A stretch of DNA of 64,000 nt from Microstegium vimineum (GCA_022036555.1 CM039139.1:1973514-2037513), one strand, 5' to 3'; counted from the stretch's first letter, positions 35,454 through 48,372 are shown. Numbers and translations are program-made. The notes: generated by a model from the sequence alone, not told the origin.

Positions 35454-36052
35454 CAGGGTTTACCAAACCGAACCGGGTTCGGTAACCGCCGGGGGCCGGT
35501 CGGGCGGTTACCGACCGGTTTGACCGGTTACCGAACCAAACCGAACGGTTTGGATTTTGAATTCAAACGGCGTAGTTCAAACGGTTTGGGGTCGGTAACC
35601 GGTCGGTTAGGGCCGGTTACCGACGGTTTCGCCCCAAACCGCCCCAAGCCAAATTTCAAATTTGAAAAAAAAAATCGAAAATTTTGAAAAAATTCCTAAA
35701 AATAGTTCATGATTTATAGAGTCGAATGGTGTACAAATTTTTCAAATTGGAGTTCGTTTGCTATTTATTTTGACGCGTACAAGTTTGGAAAAAAATAGAA
35801 AAGATCTTTTTTCTTTTTTTTTAAACTTGTACACGTCAAAATAAATAGCAAACGAACTCCAATTTGAAAAATTTGTACACCATTCGACTCTATAAATCAT
35901 GAACTATTTTTAGAAATTTTTTCAAAATTTTCGATTTTTTTTTTAAATTTGAAATTTGAATTCGAACCGGTACCGAAACCGAACCGGTCCCGACCGGTTT
36001 GTCGGTTACCGAGCGGTTACCGCGGTAACCGTTCGGTAACCGAACAGTTTTG
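35454..36052. mobile_element. Long-inverted-repeat (fold-back) element
   Basis: Two arms form a near-complete palindrome around a short loop near 35796-35822. Matching pairs include TTCATGATTTATAGAGTCGA at 35707 and its reverse complement at about 35885, and GGAGTTCGTTTGCTATTTAT with its partner. The outer thirds are made of repeated CGGTTACCG/CGGTAACCG blocks. It is flanked by AATTCCCTCTCGAGGC (35438-35453) and AATTCCCTGCTCGAGGC (36053-36069), a 16-17 bp direct repeat with one indel, longer than usual for DNA transposons. A transcript would fold into a long hairpin. Confidence 0.7.
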
Positions 36053-36069
36053 AATTCCCTGCTCGAGGC

Positions 36070-36740
36070 ACAGCACGGCATCTCCCCTTCCTATCTCTCT
36101 CCCTCTCCTTCCCTCTCGAGGCGGCACCAGCACCTGCTGCCATCCCTGCGCCGACGCAGTAGGGGCAAGGCGGCCCCTTCCCTTCCCCAACCCCCGCGCG
36201 CGCGGGCGGCGTGGGCCTCGCACGATGGCGCGCCGCAGGCGTCCGCACCTGCACAACGACCCTGCGCCGCCAGTGGCACCCCGCCGGCGCGTCCGAGGTC
36301 GCCTTCTCCGCCGTCCGACCCCAGCGCTTCTGCCGCCGTCCGAGTTGTTGCTGTAACGCCGTCCCCTTCTCTCCAGGCTTTGCGTGCGATGAGTCTGTGG
36401 GCTCAAAATAAAAGCAGTTTTTGGGCTCTACTAGCATCCCAACCAAACCGGCCCACACGCTAACTGTGGCCCATAGGGGTTCGTCGTCTCAATAGCAGGC
36501 AGTGCCAGCCGGCCAAGTCAATGCAGGAGGAGTACTTCCTTTGCACCGAAGGTTCTCCTCCCCGCACCTTCTTTCCTTTTCCCCCTTCCCCTTCTCCTAT
36601 CTCTCCTCGCGTTTAAAGCATCGAGGGAGGCCGAATCGACCTCCAGTTCTCGAGACGAGTCCTCTCCCTCTCCCTAGGCTAAGGCAGGGCAGGACGGCTT
36701 CTTCCTCTTCGCCTGCGCGGCCAGGACCCGTCGGTGAGTT
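36070..36740 (+). other. GC-rich spacer and 5' UTR exon of the ELMO gene
   Basis: 36070-36400 is CG-rich with open frames on both strands and no recognisable protein. From about 36540 to 36732 a CT-rich leader ends CCCGTCG/GTGAGTTCG, a good donor. With the acceptor at 37363-37364 it makes a 5' UTR intron for the ELMO gene. Confidence 0.5.
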
Positions 36741-37370
36741 CGATTCTTCTCTTCGCTCCGCCTTTCTGAATTTGTTCGGCGCGCTGTAGTGGTACAGCCG
36801 TATAGCTGAAGGGTCGAGCTACGCGTCGGACTGTACAGGTAAATTGAAACGTTAGGGAACTAGGGTTTCGAACTTTGGGAGAACAGCTTGGTTGGATTGC
36901 TGCATTCTTAAGGGGATTTGATGAACGTCTGATTGGCAGCGTTGCGTACTTGCGTTGCCCTGTGTATTGCTCAAGCTTAAGTGTTATAAACCTTGCTATT
37001 TAAGTTTTGTGAGACCCTGAATGAATTGTTTGGGCATGATGTTTCTGGGCTGCTTCCGGTGTTCCTGTGCAACCACATAACCTTTGAGAACTCCCAACAG
37101 AAATAGATTACAAACTCAAAACAAGTAGATTCTCCAAATTTTCATGCCATGTATTGTCCGTAGAATCAACCCTCTGTTGGGTTGTTCTTTCAATACATCG
37201 GTGCCATTCGCAGACTCTGAATGAAGCTTATGGTTGGATGCTTTGCTCATGAATGCATGATGTTCTGTATGCTATCTTGTATTAGGGTTCTGCTGCAGCC
37301 AATTAAAGTAATACAACTTCTCATTTTTTGCACCATTGTTTTTTAATCGGGTTTGTAAGTTTAGATCTTC

Positions 37371-40030
37371 ATGTCAACTACCAATATGAGGCGGCGACTC
37401 CATCATGGAGACCTTGATGGAAGGAAAAACGAGCATGTTGACATATCCAATGCTGATTCCCTCAATGAACCTCTGTTAGGGAAGTCCAGCGATGACAATT
37501 TTGGATCAGAGGTTAGTCTTTTTTCTGGTTCACAATTTCCTCTATACTTTCCTACAGTTTCTTACATGAATGCAGGATTCTGTATTTTCTGGTAAAGCAT
37601 CAGTAAACTTTTGGGGCTTTTATAGGTGTATGATCCTCGAAGACAGGACCTGTGGGATGATGATAGAAAGAAAGAACAACTACACTGGTCATTTCTTTTC
37701 TCAAACTTGATTGCACAATGGGCGCAATGGTTGGGTAATTCTCATTTTAGCAACTATGTTAATATTAAATTCATCGATGCCTGACAGTTATAGTCTGTTA
37801 TCATCCCTTTCTCAGTTGCTGATTTTATATACCTTTTGATAGGATTTACTGGCCAGCTCTTTAATCCTATGTTGCCTTTACTAAATATTAGTTTAATGGT
37901 TAGTTTGTTTAAGCACTTAGCAACCTACATACTTTGCCAACTCTCGTACTTGAAATTCTAGTCTAATATGCCTGTGTTCAGTTGTTCTTGTTCACATACT
38001 CAACATGCATGCGTTTCCCCTGCTAAACAAATACAAAATGTGCTATTTGGTATCATCCCTCTGTTTGAAGTAACTACTGGCCGTGTGGACTTGGCTGTGG
38101 TCATGGCCATGGAGTTCAGTTGGACCCCCAGAACCTTGTTTCAAATGAATATCTATTGACTGTATACAAACTATTGTGTCACATTTGACACCTCCCATTC
38201 CAGGACAACCAATGTTCCATGACAAGATTGCTGGTTAATGTGCACTGGATGAATGCAAACATACTTGGTTCTGTTTTTGTGCATTCAAAATTTCGAAATA
38301 GATTGAGTAGAATTTAGTTTGGTTGTTGGTATAGAGATCAGGGGATGCTTGGATGCAGCTGATCTTATGCTAGTATTCTTCTCATTATTTGATATTGCCA
38401 TCATCCTTTAGAAATAATGTAAAAGTTTTTCTTTTTTCCTTTTCTTGAGAACCTATTGCAAATAATTCTAGCAATTAACACATATAGCTAAGAGGATAAT
38501 GAGTACATTTTCATAAGTCAAAGGTCCATGCACGAGTCTTTAGCACTATATTTCTAGAAGTTGTAAATAAAAACTGAAAACAATATATTCACAGGGTAAC
38601 ATTCAATGGGCATAACAATTTGTAGCATCAGAATGTAGGGGCTCATCTTGTTTACACATTTGGTGATTCTAGTTAGATAGTCCATGTTACTACTAGGGAT
38701 GTATGTGGGCTCGCGGGCTGCCGCTTTGCATCCCTAATTACTACTCTTTCATAAACTGTGACAAAATTAGTGTCTTTCCTTACAAAAATTAATATTAGTT
38801 TCTTACTGTCTTCTATGCAGCAAGCATTATTGTAAGTTCAGGATCTATCTTTGGTAGATTATTCCCCTTCTCTTCAGAGAACCAAATCAATCCAGTATAT
38901 CTTAGCCCTCTACAGGTAATGTAAAGAAAGGTACATAATAGGGTTGCAGTTATTAGTTTAATATATAATGTTGAACCTTCAACTTTCCAGGAACAAAGGC
39001 TGAATACTTTAAGACACAGATTGCAAATCCCTTTTGATGGCTCCCGTATTGAACATCAAGTATGTATAACCTATAGATTGGTTTTCTAGGTTGACATCAT
39101 CTCATGCAAGCAAATTAATTGATAATTGATCGGCCTTATCATTATTAGGACGCCTTGAGGCAACTCTGGCGTTTAGCTTACCCCACTCGTGAGATTCCGC
39201 CCTCAAATCAGAATTATGGAAGCAGATGGGTTGGCAAGGCAATGATCCATCTACTGATTTCAGGTTCTCTCTTGTAATTTGAATGTTTAAGGAGAATGTT
39301 CTCATGGAGAAGTTAAACTCAGTTGATAAACCCATCTAATACTGATCGCATTTATACAGGGGTGGTGGACTCGTATCATTGGAGAACCTCATCTTTTTTG
39401 TCAGAAACTACCCTGTAAAGATCTTATATCTGATAACAGTTTCTGTTGTCCTTCTAATTTCTTGATTTTTGACCATTCACCATTACATATATTCTGGTAC
39501 AGAATTCATTTCAAATACTTCTGAGCAAAGGGCAAGGGCAGAGAGCAGATTGGGAGTACCCTTTCGCAGTTGCTGGTATCAACATTTCATTCATGCTGGT
39601 TCAGATGTTGGATCTGAAGTCAAGTAATTTTCCATTCCAAACCACCTTTACAGCATAGTCCGTATTTCGTGGTTTGAACAATGTCGTATTTTTGTAGGTG
39701 TTCCATCTTCAAAGTATGGAATTCGTTTCCTGGAATTGCTTGAACGGGATGAGAATACCTTTGACCACCTGTACTGTGTGGCCTTTCGGCTGCTTGATGC
39801 TCAGTGGCTTGCGAAACGTGCCTCCTATATGGAATTCAATGTTAGCTTCTTGCGTGTTCAGTAGATTGATCGTTCTTTGTTTGTTTTAAGATAGTGGCAT
39901 TCTTACTTGTCTGGTTTCGTTGTACCAGGAGGTCTTGAAATCAACAAGAACTCAACTGGAGCGCGAACTGGTTCTAGATGATGTGGTGGAGGTGAAGGAC
40001 CTACCGTCATACACTATGCTGGATGAGTGA
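37371..40030 (+). CDS. ELMO/CED-12 domain protein, with an apparent 1-base deletion
   Basis: Nine exons: 37371-37511, 37626-37734, 38821-38915, 38991-39059, 39149-39263, 39360-39414, 39503-39623, 39698-39840 and 39929-40030, all GT/AG. The N-terminus (MSTTNMRRRLHHGDLDGRKN) is variable. The ELMO domain follows with DALRQLWRLAYPTREIPP, then SELWKQMGWQGNDPSTDF, WEYPFAVAGINISFMLVQML and LDAQWLAKRASYMEFNEVLK, ending PSYTMLDE. Exon lengths sum to 950 nt, one short of 951. The frame breaks inside exon 5, where CCGCCCTCAAATCA at 39198-39211 would need one more C to read PPLKSEL. As written, a stop follows at 39522-39524. Plant ELMO proteins are poorly characterised; the animal proteins act with DOCK GEFs. 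It is either a new null allele or an assembly error. Confidence 0.85.
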
Positions 40031-40370
40031 GTTAAAGCTGAGCTGTTGAATTTGGACGCTGGAGAACTGACTAATCTGGTGTGATGGTTGACAGTTATAT
40101 AACGATACATGCTGATGTCTGATCCTAAATGCTTAGGTGGCGTGCTTTGCTTGTCTACATTGCTGCACGTCCCGCTTGTTGTATATTGAGGTCTTTTGAC
40201 GTATTAATGATTCCTTTGTTAATATTGTACTGTTTATCGGACATGCAACATGCTGGTTCCAAGGAAGTAAAGCAATTGATTCCATAATCATTTTCATTTT
40301 CTTTCCTATAATTTGAATGGTGGAGCATTAGCTTACCTAATTACAGTACAAACAGGCCACATTTTGGTTT

Positions 40371-40458
40371 GTTTAGAGTTTACTTACATGTTACCTAGAT
40401 GAATCATTTGTTCTGTTTAGAGTTCACTTACATGTTACCTAGATGAATCACTTTGTTT
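40371..40458 (+). repeat. 44 bp tandem duplication
   Basis: GTTTAGAGTTTACTTACATG starts at 40371 and recurs at 40415 with few changes. It lies downstream of the ELMO gene. Confidence 0.75.
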
Positions 40459-40459
40459 C

Positions 40460-42392
40460 TCAGAAGAGATCATTGCAAAAAAGATGCGTGCGACTTCAAA
40501 ACGCCCAACCAAATCAACTAGATGTTCTGGTCTCTTAAGTGTATTTATTGCTTTTTTTTGTGTGTTGCATAATGACCTAATGCGGGAGATAATATTTTAT
40601 GTTGAACTTGCATAAATAGTTGGAGCAGCTACACCACGGCCGTGCATTAAGCTTGTAGTACGCACACTCTATTTACCGAAGGTGTTTTAAAACTGTTAAA
40701 AACCATTCCTATTTTAGTATACTAGGACGAAAGGCGCGCTACCGCTGCGCCGGCCAGTCCAACAGAAACTAAACATCATAAAATTTAGTAGCAGATTAAC
40801 ATAGAAGAGTAAATCTGGCCAAAAAATGGAAAACAAACATTTTCTTTGACAAATTGTTTAAAAAATGGTAGTTCGGTCATGCATGTCTGGCCAAAAAGTA
40901 TAAACATTTTGTTTCCAATATTGTTTCACGTGCAGTGGACCAAAAAAAATAGAAATCCACAGCATGGCCAGCCATGGATGCCAAAGAAATGCAAAAAAAA
41001 AAAGTTGAACGTAAAATTAAGAAGCCATGTATTCATATGTGAACAATACACATCCTATTGAGACATGTAAGTAATAACTACAAAGGATCCTCTTGAAAAA
41101 ACGTTGGGCGTCCTTAGTAATTTATTCTCTATTTATATATCCATGTCCATTAGTAGTCCTCTCCTCTCTGTCTATTGTCCTGTAAGGATGTAGGTAGGCA
41201 CCGACTCCTAGTTGATTTGCTGGAATTTTTTTTAAAAAAAGGTGAATACATTACATGTAAATAATAGGCATATGGTTACTGAATTAGACATGTTGCTGAT
41301 GTTACATGCTGCAAAAGCAATAAAATCATATTGACCATATAAACCTAAAAAGGGGAGCTTACAATAGCAAAGGCAAGCAAAATTGGGACAATAATACTAA
41401 CAGAGCATGAATGCCTAAACTTAAATTCTTATGAAAAATCAAGGCAACTGAGAATGGGAAGGTTTTTGGACTGACAGTTGTTCCCTTTTGATTGACCAAA
41501 GGAATGAAAGACAAATATGCACACACCAATCAGTATGGGTGATTTCCATATTCTGGCTGTGAAGGAACTGAATTCTATAAAATGAGGAGTACCATGCCAA
41601 GCTTTTTTACAATAATGATCAACCAATCTGGGTCCTATATGAACCTTCACCTGGTGATGAATACAGACACAAAGAAAGTAGAGTAAACATTAAGTATGAA
41701 CTGGAGAGAATATAACTTGAAATTTGAACCTGTATTGCTATTTAAGGTTAGGCATATACAGGTCTAAAATAAAAGATTATAGAGCTACCAAAAGGAAAGT
41801 TTATTTTAGCCCTGCCAAATATGTACCACCAGTGAAGAATAACTCTTAAACCTGTGTGCATACATGGACACATTTACTTTGGGATATGGACCTACAAAGA
41901 TGAATAGGTGTCCTAATCTTGTTCACAGTGTTTTGTATAGCATCTGTGAATTTTCACAAATAAATTGGTTCAACATATTTGATACTACAAAAGAAAGCTC
42001 CTATCGAAAGCAATAAGATCTGAGTAAGGTTATATCCCCAAAGACCAAAGAAAGGAACAACGAATCTTTACAGTGAGAATTTTCAGTAAGCCTACATCTA
42101 ACTGAAATTGGTATGGCAGAAATATCTATGCAGTATTTCATCATGGCCTGAAAATGAACCAAAGTATTATTGTCCCCTGAGACATAAACTCATGGTGGGC
42201 AAAGAGAATAACACCAACAACATAAACTCATTCAGCTATTCACCTCTGTCAGCTGAGACCCCTCTAAAGCACAAGGATGAAAGGTGATGGATTAACAGGC
42301 AACACAGCAGGGAGCTCCACGACCATACAGGTAGTACATATAGAAAAGAGTGACAGTAAATGTATCCAAGTAAAGATGGATCCTCAAATATG
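40460..42392. other. AT-rich region with possible minus-strand exons
   Basis: No long ORF. On the minus strand, 41650-41429 is open (MKVHIGPRLVDHYCKKAWHG ...) and 42116-42040 follows a good acceptor (ATTTCAG), but neither joins convincingly to anything. A TATACTAGGACGAAAGGCGC motif near 40718 resembles transposon ends. Confidence 0.35.
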
Positions 42393-43720
42393 CTATTGAC
42401 TGACCACACACTGTTTTTGAGGCTTGGGAAAAATGATAGGACATTGATTTGGAAAGAACTTGGTAAAGATTGTTAGAACATTGATTTGCCCAACCTGTAG
42501 CCATATTTTGTACTTAATAAAATAAAGGCGTGGATTGCACTATAGGATAAGGAGGCACAATATAACACAAGAGTAATGTGTACTGACCAATATCAAGGAA
42601 TCAATCGCCACAGAGGTGATTCTATAAATAAAATTGTCTATTTTTACCTTTGCTTTCTTCTTAGAGACAGATGTGGAACTGAATCCATCAATCATCAGCA
42701 CATGGGAGGATGTCCTCTTAACCCAAAAACCTCAAAAGAGCACAAGAAAAAGAGAAGAAAAATAATTAGCAACCTAATCCTTTTTGACATCACTGAAAGT
42801 AATATCCTTAGAGTTAAACGGATGGTTGAATCAAAATGTCATAACACGTGAAAATTCAGCAACATGTTTGGTCTGGTGATGTTGTGGCTAAAGCACGAGC
42901 TAGATGAAAATAGTATGTATAAGTATAACTTGATCATGGCTTTGAACAGATTCAATATCCACCAAAGTCATGAGGGGAGAACAACGGGATACCTGACCAA
43001 TGCTGGGCCGCACAAGCACAAAGGCAGCAGTCTGTTAGCAACTGGCACATGTTTATTTGCTCGCCCACTTGCTGCTACTAAGACACACAAGCGCAATTTT
43101 TTTGGCTGATTCGTACGCAGATGAGGGCAGAATGGCATAGCAAATTAGCACACGGCGATTATAGCTTCATGTTTTTACCATTAAGTGAATAATGAAGTAA
43201 AAGTAAATATTGATCATGGAAGCTATATTGGAAAAGAAAACAAATGGAAGGTATAGAAATGAATCTAAAGGCATGATGGGTATAGACGGATAGTGAACAT
43301 CTCAAAACATTATTTTGCTGTTGGGGGAAGTTTAAGCACAGAAACCTACATTGTCTTGAGAAAGTTTGCAGGAAAGCGACGTTGTTGTTCCTCAGTTCCT
43401 AAGCTGTCTATGTGGAAGGCACCCAAAGAAACTGAGTTGACCAAAGCAAAAAACTAAATCAGGTGTAGATCAGAAAGAACATGGAAATGAAAGGAGAAGA
43501 AATGCATATATGAGTACCTGGTGAGCCTAGCGTGCGGGAGGGGAGACTGGCCCTAGGTCTCGTCGTCCCGCTGTGCCTGGGGAGAGCGGAGCATGAGCAC
43601 AACGCAATCGCCGGGCCGAAGGTCCGCTGCCCGTCCCATCCATCGTTGGCCGCACGCGAGTGCCAACCTGCGCTACAGCGATCCTTACTGAGGTCCACCA
43701 TCAGCGGTGCTCTTGTCCAT
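42393..43720 (-). CDS. Candidate small four-exon gene, product not recognised
   Basis: Four minus-strand blocks join in phase: 43720-43689 (MDKSTADGGP), 43403-43350 (LGTEEQQRRFPANFLKTM), 42714-42648 (TSSHVLMIDGFSSTSVSKKK) and 42494-42393 (VGQINVLTIFTKFFPNQCPI, ending in TAG). Donors read GTAAGG, GTAGGT and GTAAAA, and acceptors GACAG, AAGAG and CTACAG. The total is 255 nt, 84 residues. A GC-rich leader upstream to about 43850 fits a promoter-proximal exon. I cannot name a family. Other splice choices exist, for example a different acceptor before 42714 that stops after three codons. It may instead be non-coding. Confidence 0.35.
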
Positions 43721-43849
43721 ATGTAGGAGGAGCAGGCGGTGGCGGCAGCTGAGCCGTGCAGCCAGGGCGAGGCAAGAGGAGCACGAGGAGAGACGGTGGT
43801 AGTAGCTAGCTGTGTTGGATGAGCCAGGGGACGACAGGATGGAGGGAAG

Positions 43850-46225
43850 AGGAGGAAGGTACACAGAGAAGACGCGGCGACCGGCGCGAGATGCTAGAGC
43901 GGAGAAGGCTAGGCGACGCAGTGACGGAGGAAGCGCAGGTTGGGGATGGATGGCTTGGTGCTGGCGACGATTTCTACGTGTGGCTGGTTCTGTTTAGCAC
44001 AAAAAAATCCGCGTTTGACTAAGGAAAGCCTCGGGCGGCGGAAGGAAGGGCTCACAAACAGTGTTTCGGTGGTCAGTAGCAGCAGGATCATACGTAGTAC
44101 TACTCTACGTATGAATAGTTACCTACGTATGAACAGTAGCTGAATCACGGAGAGGGCGGTGATTTATTCGTGGTTGAAAGACAACTAGTACAAAGGGCGC
44201 GCCGGGCGCGAGTAAGATACATACATTGCATACTATAATGATGTGTATATATATATATATATAAGAGTTATCTATTGCACCGTTGTCCAAATTTGCAAAC
44301 AGTTCATGTGTGAGAGTACGTAGCATATCAGGTCCAACAAACAAATAGTTAAGTCTTCGATCAGATTACACGTCCATAGCTAATTAACCGTAACTGTTAC
44401 ACGGCCATACAGAAACAACAGTCTCAGGAACATGGGGGCTTCTAAGGGCGACCAATTGCTGGGGTAGTATCGAACCCTTAATTCTACAGGAGATGCCAAA
44501 AAAATATTGGATGTCTTGCATGTGTGGAATATAAAGCCTGCGCATGTCACCAAACGGTGAAGCCAACATTTTGTTCGGTGGCATCACCTGGTATAAGAAA
44601 CAATACAGTGAATCAATAAACGATGGAGTTCAAACTGTTGAACTATATTTCATTTGTTTTTCTTTTTGTTGGTAAAAAACAGTGTCATGTATGTGATGCG
44701 CAGGACTATGGTTGTGTTTTGCAAGATCGCAAACAAATGACAATAACAGAAATTGTATGTCTAGATTAGACTATGTTTTAGAGTAATTAAGTTAGGGTTC
44801 TAAAATCTGAATGCTCATCTATAACATATAGGCCTGCAAAAAAAAATTTATCCAGCCATGGTGCATGGTAGAGTGGTCTGGCCACCTAAAATAGATGAAA
44901 TAATAATAACCAAGGACCTCTTATTGAAATAATTGTACTGGTATCTATATCTAAGTAACCGCTTTCATATATAAGACTAATAGCAGTTATGACAGGGAAC
45001 AGACATGTAGGATGGATGAGCAGAATTCACCAAAGCTGCACAGTACGTCAGTACCCTGTTGGGATAATACATGAGACTTTAACAGCAAAGGTGTTAGGAA
45101 TGGCACCAAAAGGAACCTTTTTTGGATCCTAGTTTAGCCAGAACCTTTAGGTCACAATGGCAGATTCAGAAATAGCACTATCTATAGCTGGTCACCAATC
45201 AGACCTGAGAAGGGCAACTTTTCAAGATGCAGGTGTACCAGTTCCCCAAACAAATGAAATAAGACATTTGAACCACAATAAAGGAACACTTACCTATTTT
45301 GGTCCATGTCACGAGGAAACAGCACAGGTATCGCATTTTGCCTCATGCTTAGACTCCTCAGACATTGATGTGTTCATTGAACGTTGTTATGGTGATGCAT
45401 AACTGTATCTGAAGTTAGACATTTGGGGAAGGAGGTGTACCTCAGGCTTTTGTTCATTGATCTAAGTTTTTTTGGCAAAAAGAAGATCTTATGAACTCAG
45501 GTAGAATCAGCGGCTACGAAAGGGGCCATATAACACTAAATGGGTCAAATTAAACAAATATGCTAAAAGTGAATGTAGAGTTGTCGTAACCTTGCATGGA
45601 GAGTTGTCGTAATCTTGTATAGGGAATGTTACAAACACATGGCGTGGACGATTACAAGCCAAACAGTAGAAGGAACTTAACAGGGCATCCATCGTTGCTG
45701 CGGCACAATGAAGCTGGAAAAAGCGACTTAAAATTAGAAATGACAGTACCATAAGTTATTTCACAAATATATAACACACGCATGATTACACAAACATATA
45801 TGTACCCACCCAAATATGCATTCACACGAACCTGGTATACAAAGCCATCAGAATTGCTCAGTAAACAGCTTTGAGAAATCACCTATATATTAGATAGCAT
45901 CACTCAGATATGTGAGGCATGCATACTACAGTGTGCATATTAAAACTTTATTTAAGACCAAAACTGTACTTTTTTTAGAGAGCACAACTGCACTTGAAGC
46001 AAAGGATTTTATCTCACACGAAGACTAAAACATCCTGCAATTATTTAGGGTATTAAATTTACAATTTACCACAGAATCAACTACCAGTGCATTTTGCTTT
46101 CAGTGTAGGCCACAGATGCCTTGCTAGGAAGGGAAGCATCAATGTAGTATGTTAACCAAACTAAATTGTAGCAAGAAGAAAGCTTGAAACATGATCTTAA
46201 CTACTGCAACCTAATCAATGTGCTG
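43850..46225. other. Intergenic DNA with isolated minus-strand exon-like blocks
   Basis: Good minus-strand splice pairs enclose 45402-45294 (acceptor GATACAG, donor ATAG/GTAAGT), but that block has stops in every frame. Similar blocks lie near 45700 and 45850. No protein can be built from them. A non-coding spliced transcript is possible. Confidence 0.35.
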
Positions 46226-46227
46226 TT

Positions 46228-46385
46228 TTTTTTGCGAAAGGGGAGAACTTTGATTCAGGATGAACCGAGTTACAATCCCAAGCTACAAGATGCTCAATAC
46301 AAAAGGGAAAACAAGAATGCCAAATAGCACTTTGCTGCAGTCTCCTACCCAATTGCGCCAATGCGTGATCATAACTGAGATTCGG
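46228..46385 (-). mobile_element. 5'-truncated LINE 3' end
   Basis: An 8-base T tract at about 46226-46233, minus-strand poly(A), follows a degraded RNase H tail. The minus strand reads SYDHALAQLGRRLQQSAIWH and ends near EHLVAWDCNSV, comparable with VAHELAALGSR in the full L1 at 6852. No target duplication was seen. Confidence 0.6.
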
Positions 46386-47670
46386 TATGATTAACTTTGT
46401 CGTGCAACAATAGAGAAGAACTTATACTGTTCAAAATAAACAGGGACTGTGTGCCTCTGTTCAGCCGTTTCTTTGGGCTGTATAATGGAGGTAAGATGAC
46501 AAGATCATACGAAAACTAATACGAGCTAAAGATACATGAAGCTATTAGAGCACAAATAATTAGGATTATTAAACCATGTTGAGATTTAGCAGGGAGGCCA
46601 AAGATACTCTATTTGTTGTGTTAAACATTGAATGAGGGCAAACGAAAAAGTCAATGGAAACTAAGGTATGAAGTATCTTCTATCATAAATCTGACCGGTG
46701 TTTAGTTTTAGCAGAGATCAATCCACATAGCAAAATAGTTTATGGAGAAAAGAAAATTGATCTCAACATAAACTGTGTGGGAAAATTTGATTTGAACATA
46801 AATTGTGTGGGCCTATTACTGTAAGTGATATGGTTAACCATGGCACAACCTTTAGTTGGACTCTATTGCTGAATCGAAGGTTTCCTAGCTGAAACAAAAC
46901 AGACTATAGGTACACAGATCATCCAAAGGCATTTTCTTTTTGAAGCCACTCTGAATGATGGATACCAAGAAAAAATAATTAGACTATCGGCAGAACAAAT
47001 GTAAGCATACCATTTCAGGTTGAGCTACAAGCTTCAAAATCCAGCATCTCACAAACTTTTAAGAACCATAGTACATGCATCGACATAATAACCTATTAGT
47101 GCCATAATAGTCAGCTACAAAACCTGAGAGCAACAAATCGAAACCTGACATTAGGATCCCAAAACTGGACGAATTTCTTTAAGAAAATGTTAATGTAAAA
47201 TGGAAAACAAATATGAGCTGATTAGTAGACTCCATTTTTTTATATGGCTGTCATGGTCACCGCAGCTAGGGCGGTTGGACTCAAAGCTAATGGCAGGTCG
47301 ACAACGACCAGCTGCCATAGCCATGGTGTGTATGAACTAAAAATATTCCTCCAACGATTAAGGACCAATTTTTAGTACAGACTAAATAAGCTACTTTAAC
47401 AAACATTTGAGAAGTAAGACCTGCAAACGCAATCTATTAGATTAAATAGAAGAGAACTGAAATGGTCAGGCAGACAACAAACCATGACCACATATAAACA
47501 GAGGAAACCATATTGGTGTTATAGGAGCAATAAGAGTATTATTACTTTTCAGTAGCAGGGTGAAAATAGATCATCCTTAATGAGAACACACCCCTCTCGT
47601 GCCGCAGTCACATGACAATTAAAGGCAGCAATAATTCAGGAAAAGCTGCAAGGGAAATGGAGAGGGGATG
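46386..47670. other. AT-rich DNA, no gene confirmed
   Basis: One exon-like minus-strand block (47114-47011, acceptor TTTTGTAG, donor GAAATG/GTATGC) has stops in all frames. Otherwise I see nothing identifiable. Confidence 0.4.
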
Positions 47671-47674
47671 TTAT

Positions 47675-48372
47675 CTAGGGGGCATCACATAGGAGACCTC
47701 GTGCATTCTTGGGACTCCTTGATTCACAGCGGCAGCTCGCCTTGCCAATCTGGTGCCCTACACGAGGGATGTGAGGAACATCAGCTGCAAAGTTTAGATA
47801 TGGTAAAACTGACAGAATTTTTTTGAGGCAAAAAAAATGTAGAGGAGCTGTACACAGACATGGTTTGAACATTACCGTCGCCACATAATGAGTGCTCTTG
47901 GCTGTAAAGATGTCGTCATGAGCAGGTGTCCTTACCACGTGGCCCAATCACCTGAAGTCCTGCACAGAGGGGAAAATGGAGAGATTGACAATATGGGGAG
48001 AGGAGAAGAGAGTGAGGCACTGGCATATCCAGCCCCGAGCAGAGTCGCGGGTGCTGCCGGCAGGGAAGAGGTCAGGTGCAGACAAGCCCAGCCGTGCTGC
48101 GCCGTCCGTGGCTCGTAACGCAGCTGGGTTCGTCAAGCAGAGGCGTCTAGGGTTTCGTGGAGCACAGGAACACTGCGCGAATCGGTGGAAGGAGGCAGCG
48201 GCGGGGGCACCCACGCCGGCGGCCACCGGTGGGGCGTGGAGGAGGAGAAGGACTGCAGCTGCCGCGCTGCGGGCGGACCACTGTGTAGGCCTGTTTGCGC
48301 CGCTCTACCCGCGTCGGGAGAGGACATCACCGCCAGATTGTACGTCGGACACAAACGGGTAGTAGTCGGCAA
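47675..48372 (-). other. GC-rich 5'-exon-like block of a possible minus-strand transcript
   Basis: From 48226 the minus strand opens MAAGVGAPAAASFHRFAQCS and continues Arg/Ala-rich, like an organelle targeting peptide. Downstream are a strong acceptor (CCTCTGTGCAG, near 47966), a donor GTAAGG near 47936, a block CCAAGAGCACTCATTATGTG with donor GTAATG, and an acceptor TTTGCAG near 47788. Joined, these give short peptides that end quickly, and no known protein appears. It could be a short gene or a non-coding RNA. Confidence 0.3.

Noticed and set aside
39170..39210. 22-base intron (GTGAG...CAG) restoring the ELMO frame
   Set aside because: Far shorter than plant introns; it would also remove conserved residues. 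A single missing C explains the data better.
45157..45402. Plus-strand ORF of 81 residues (MADSEIALSIAGHQSDLRRA)
   Set aside because: No upstream gene signals and no recognised family. Splice-like sites on the other strand overlap it. Composition alone is not enough.
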